From contig PWFM01000140.1 of the NCBI GenBank assembly GCA_003553895.1, positions 1 to 8,626 of the forward strand: 8,626 nucleotides of DNA, in the 5' to 3' direction. A program made the position numbers and the translations under genes. The notes beneath the pieces were generated by a model, which searched no databases, was not told the origin of the DNA, and saw nothing but the letters and a program-made list of their open reading frames with translations. Origin of the DNA: Syntrophomonadaceae bacterium. Lineage in GTDB: Bacteria; Bacillota; Dethiobacteria; DTU022. Below, piece after piece: positions 6,630-8,626 of this stretch (its first letter is position 1; each line of letters begins with the position of its first letter).

Positions 6630-6680
6630 AAAAATTAAAGCGAGAAGCACAGGTAAGATAACTATTCGCTTCCCGCTTTA
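6630..6680 (-). terminator. Intrinsic terminator between clpX and lon
   Basis: On the minus strand, AAAGCGGGAAGC (6679-6668) pairs with GCTTCTCGCTTT (6648-6637) over 12 bp with one G-U pair, extended by U6680-A6636. The loop is 19 nt. Two A residues and then five U (6634-6630) follow. The run ends about 22 nt before the lon ATG, leaving no room for a separate lon promoter downstream. lon must therefore be expressed by read-through of this element. Confidence 0.7.
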
Positions 6681-6714
6681 TTATTCCCTTTTATAAGCCC
6701 GTAATCTTACCTGT
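6649..6714 (-). promoter_or_regulatory. Competing 11-bp stem interleaved with the clpX-lon terminator (candidate antiterminator or pseudoknot)
   Basis: On the minus strand, ACAGGTAAGAT (6714-6704) is the exact reverse complement of ATCTTACCTGT (6659-6649). The second arm lies in the loop of the terminator hairpin and directly abuts its 3' arm. The first terminator arm (6679-6668) lies inside the loop of this stem. The order of arms is A1, B1, A2, B2, so the two stems can form only as alternatives or as a pseudoknot. That is the layout of an attenuator. What would shift the balance is not visible. The repeat could instead be a DNA operator. Confidence 0.5.
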
Positions 6715-6745
6715 TCCGGGCAGGAGCCTCATATTAGGCCTTAAT

Positions 6746-8005
6746 TCAGGCTGACTCCTCTTTCTTTTTACGCTTGTCCTTGGTAACCAGGATCGGCGCG
6801 TCTCCATTAAGGACTACCTCCCGGGTAATAATACAGCGCTCAATATCGTCCCTGGAAGGCAGTTCGTACATCACACTGAGCAGGGTTTCTTCCAGGATGG
6901 CCCGGAGGCCCCTGGCTCCGGTATTCCTGTTCATGGCCTCTTCGGCAATCGCCTTCAGGCTGTTTTCCTTGAATTCAAGGGTGATGCCGTCCAATTCAAA
7001 GATTTTTTCGTACTGTTTAATTAAAGCATTGCGCGGCTCAGTCAGGATCCGCACAAAAGCTTCAGTATCAAGCGGATCGAGGGTGGCAATGACCGGAATC
7101 CGGCCCACAAATTCAGGAATAAGGCCGTACTTGAGCAGGTCCTGCGGGAGGATCTGCTTCAAGACTGCCCCCAGGTTCTTATCATCGGGGGTCATTACCT
7201 CGGCCCCAAAACCAATCCCTTTATTGCCGACCCGGTTTTGAATGATTTTTTCCAGGCCGTCAAAAGCTCCGCCGCATATAAACAGGATGTCGGTAGTATC
7301 GATCTGCATGAACTCCTGGTGGGGATGCTTGCGGCCACCCTGGGGCGGCACGCTGGCCACAGTCCCTTCCAGGATTTTCAGCAGGGCCTGCTGGACTCCC
7401 TCGCCGGATACATCCCGGGTAATGGAAGGATTGTCGGTTTTGCGGGCCACCTTATCGATCTCATCGATATATATTATGCCTTTTTCCGCTTTTTCCAGGT
7501 CGTAATCAGCGGCCTGGATCAGCTTAAGAAGGATGTTTTCCACGTCTTCGCCAACATAACCGGCCTCCGTAAGAGAGGTAGCGTCGGCAATGGCAAAAGG
7601 AACATTCAAAATCCGGGCCAGGGTCTGAGCCAGCAGGGTTTTACCAACCCCGGTCGGCCCGATCAAGACAATATTGCTCTTTTGCAGCTCCACATCTTCC
7701 CCTTTCTGGCCGGCATTTACTCTTTTGTAATGATTGTAAACGGCTACAGAAAGACTTTTCTTGGCTGATTCCTGGCCGATCACATATTGATCAAGCACTT
7801 CGTTTATATCCTGCGGCTTGGGAAGCTCTCCAAAGCCCAGATCACTCTCTTCACCGATCTCTTCTTCTATTATTTCATTGCACAACTCAATACACTCATC
7901 GCAAATGTAAACACCCGGGCCGGCCACAAGCTTGCGCACCTGCTCCTGCGTCTTTCCGCAAAATGAGCACTTCAGCTGTCCTTTTTCTTCGCTAAACTTA
8001 AACAT
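6746..8005 (-). CDS. clpX: ATP-dependent Clp protease ATP-binding subunit ClpX
   Basis: Hexameric AAA+ unfoldase that recognises tagged or misfolded proteins and threads them into ClpP. It is 419 residues, typical for the family. It has an N-terminal zinc-binding domain with Cys13, Cys16, Cys35 and Cys38, Walker A GPTGVGKT (116-123), the pore loop GYVG (149-152), Walker B IIYIDEIDK (177-185), the RKH loop (225-227), the ClpP-docking IGF tripeptide (264-266) and the sensor-2 motif GARGLR (363-368). The tail is basic, then acidic. The start is ATG at 8005-8003, with GAGGTGA (8021-8015) 9 nt upstream; this site can weakly pair with the following CCTC (8012-8009). It follows clpP by 37 nt, consistent with co-transcription. 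The terminator/attenuator lies just downstream. Confidence 0.98.
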   Translation of the reverse strand: MFKFSEEKGQLKCSFCGKTQEQVRKLVAGPGVYICDECIELCNEIIEEEIGEESDLGFGELPKPQDINEVLDQYVIGQESAKKSLSVAVYNHYKRVNAGQKGEDVELQKSNIVLIGPTGVGKTLLAQTLARILNVPFAIADATSLTEAGYVGEDVENILLKLIQAADYDLEKAEKGIIYIDEIDKVARKTDNPSITRDVSGEGVQQALLKILEGTVASVPPQGGRKHPHQEFMQIDTTDILFICGGAFDGLEKIIQNRVGNKGIGFGAEVMTPDDKNLGAVLKQILPQDLLKYGLIPEFVGRIPVIATLDPLDTEAFVRILTEPRNALIKQYEKIFELDGITLEFKENSLKAIAEEAMNRNTGARGLRAILEETLLSVMYELPSRDDIERCIITREVVLNGDAPILVTKDKRKKKEESA

Positions 8006-8042
8006 CGGGAGGAATCACCTCATCTCCACTTTTAGAGTCAAT

Positions 8043-8626
8043 TTAATCAGTTCTGTTAACCAGCACATCATCAATTATCCCATAGCTCTGGGAATCCTCA
8101 GCCGACATAAAAAAATCGCGGTCCGTATCCCTGGCAATCGTTTCCACCGGCTGGCCGGTATGATGGGAAAGAATTTCATTTAAAGTTTCCCGGACTTTGA
8201 GGATTTCACGGGCATGGATATCGATATCGGCAGCCTGTCCCTGGGCTCCTCCAGCCGGTTGGTGCAGCATAATCCTGGAATGGGGAAGGGCAAAACGTTT
8301 GCCCTTTTCTCCCGCCGCCAGAAGTATGGCGCCGAAGCTGGCCGCGAGGCCGACACAAATGGTCGAAATATTGGGCTTTACATATAACATTGTATCATAT
8401 ATAGCCATCCCGGCATATACGGAGCCACCGGGAGAGTTGATATAAAGGCTGATATCTTTTTTGGGATCTTCCGATTCCAGGAACAGCATCTGGGCGACGA
8501 CTAAGTTAGCCACATTATCATCTATAGCGCTGCCCAGAAAAATTATCCGGTCTTTAAGCAGGCGCGAGTAAATGTCATAAGCTCTTTCGCCGCGGCTGGT
8601 TTGCTCAACTACCATTGGCACTAATA
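8043..8626 (-). CDS. clpP: ATP-dependent Clp protease proteolytic subunit ClpP, start probably just beyond the window
   Basis: Serine peptidase forming a 14-subunit barrel that degrades substrates delivered by ClpX or other Clp ATPases. Numbering from the ATG at 8615, the catalytic triad is Ser93 (in GLAASFGA), His118 (in RIMLHQP) and Asp167 (in DTDRDFF), with the family's normal spacing of 25 and 49 residues. INSPGGSV (59-66) and the GGAQGQA segment (122-128) are also conserved. In-window start candidates are GTG at 8621 and ATG at 8615, but neither has a visible ribosome binding site. The frame stays open to the edge and reads Leu-Val-Pro-Met before VVEQT, like the N termini of Firmicutes homologues, so the true start probably lies a few codons outside. 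It ends 37 nt before clpX. Confidence 0.96.
   Translation of the reverse strand, partial: LVPMVVEQTSRGERAYDIYSRLLKDRIIFLGSAIDDNVANLVVAQMLFLESEDPKKDISLYINSPGGSVYAGMAIYDTMLYVKPNISTICVGLAASFGAILLAAGEKGKRFALPHSRIMLHQPAGGAQGQAADIDIHAREILKVRETLNEILSHHTGQPVETIARDTDRDFFMSAEDSQSYGIIDDVLVNRTD

Noticed and set aside
6608..6745. HrcA (CIRCE) or CtsR heat-shock operator upstream of lon
   Set aside because: Neither the TTAGCACTC/GAGTGCTAA dyad nor paired GGTCAAA heptads occurs here. A single GGTCAAA inside lon is not a site.
6774..7768. Two long plus-strand open frames (155 and 176 codons) opposite clpX
   Set aside because: They are antisense shadows of a fully conserved clpX. They show no recognisable domain and no ribosome binding site supporting them.

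Overview
The window is about 8.6 kb of chromosomal housekeeping DNA, most likely from an anaerobic member of the Firmicutes (Clostridia-like). The evidence is the gene order clpP, clpX, lon, engB, the strong AGGAGG-type ribosome binding sites, a Clostridium/Bacillus-type glutamate dehydrogenase, and an oxygen-sensitive 2-hydroxyacyl-CoA dehydratase activase of the HgdC/BadF family. I cannot assign genus or species from sequence alone.

Layout. Positions 1-644 (minus) hold the 5' two thirds or so of a glutamate dehydrogenase gene that runs off the left edge. Positions 645-1248 are a divergent intergenic region with a leader hairpin next to gdhA, an orphan plus-strand terminator, several copies of the heptamer GGTTTAC, and a near-consensus sigma-A promoter for birA. 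Positions 1249-2767 (plus) are a two-gene biotin unit: birA (biotin protein ligase/repressor) overlapping bioY (biotin-binding S component of an ECF transporter). BirA probably senses biotin status and represses its own operon, which also encodes the biotin importer.

Positions 2793-8626 (minus) are a protein quality-control cluster read right to left: clpP, clpX, lon, engB (ysxC), then an HgdC-type activase. ClpP and ClpX form one ATP-dependent protease and Lon is a second. EngB is a ribosome-assembly GTPase often found beside lon. The activase follows engB by 24 nt and is probably co-transcribed, although no dehydratase partner is in the window. The bioY and activase genes converge with only 25 nt between them.

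The most interesting non-coding signal lies between clpX and lon (6608-6745). A good intrinsic terminator ends only about 22 nt before the lon start. Its loop and 3' arm adjoin a second, perfect 11-bp inverted repeat that cannot form as a simple nested hairpin at the same time. The lon ribosome binding site itself sits in a small hairpin. Together these look like a cis-acting attenuator for lon-engB-activase. All genes are recognisable families with intact key motifs, and I see no mobile elements, CRISPR, rRNA or tRNA, and no obviously new protein system.
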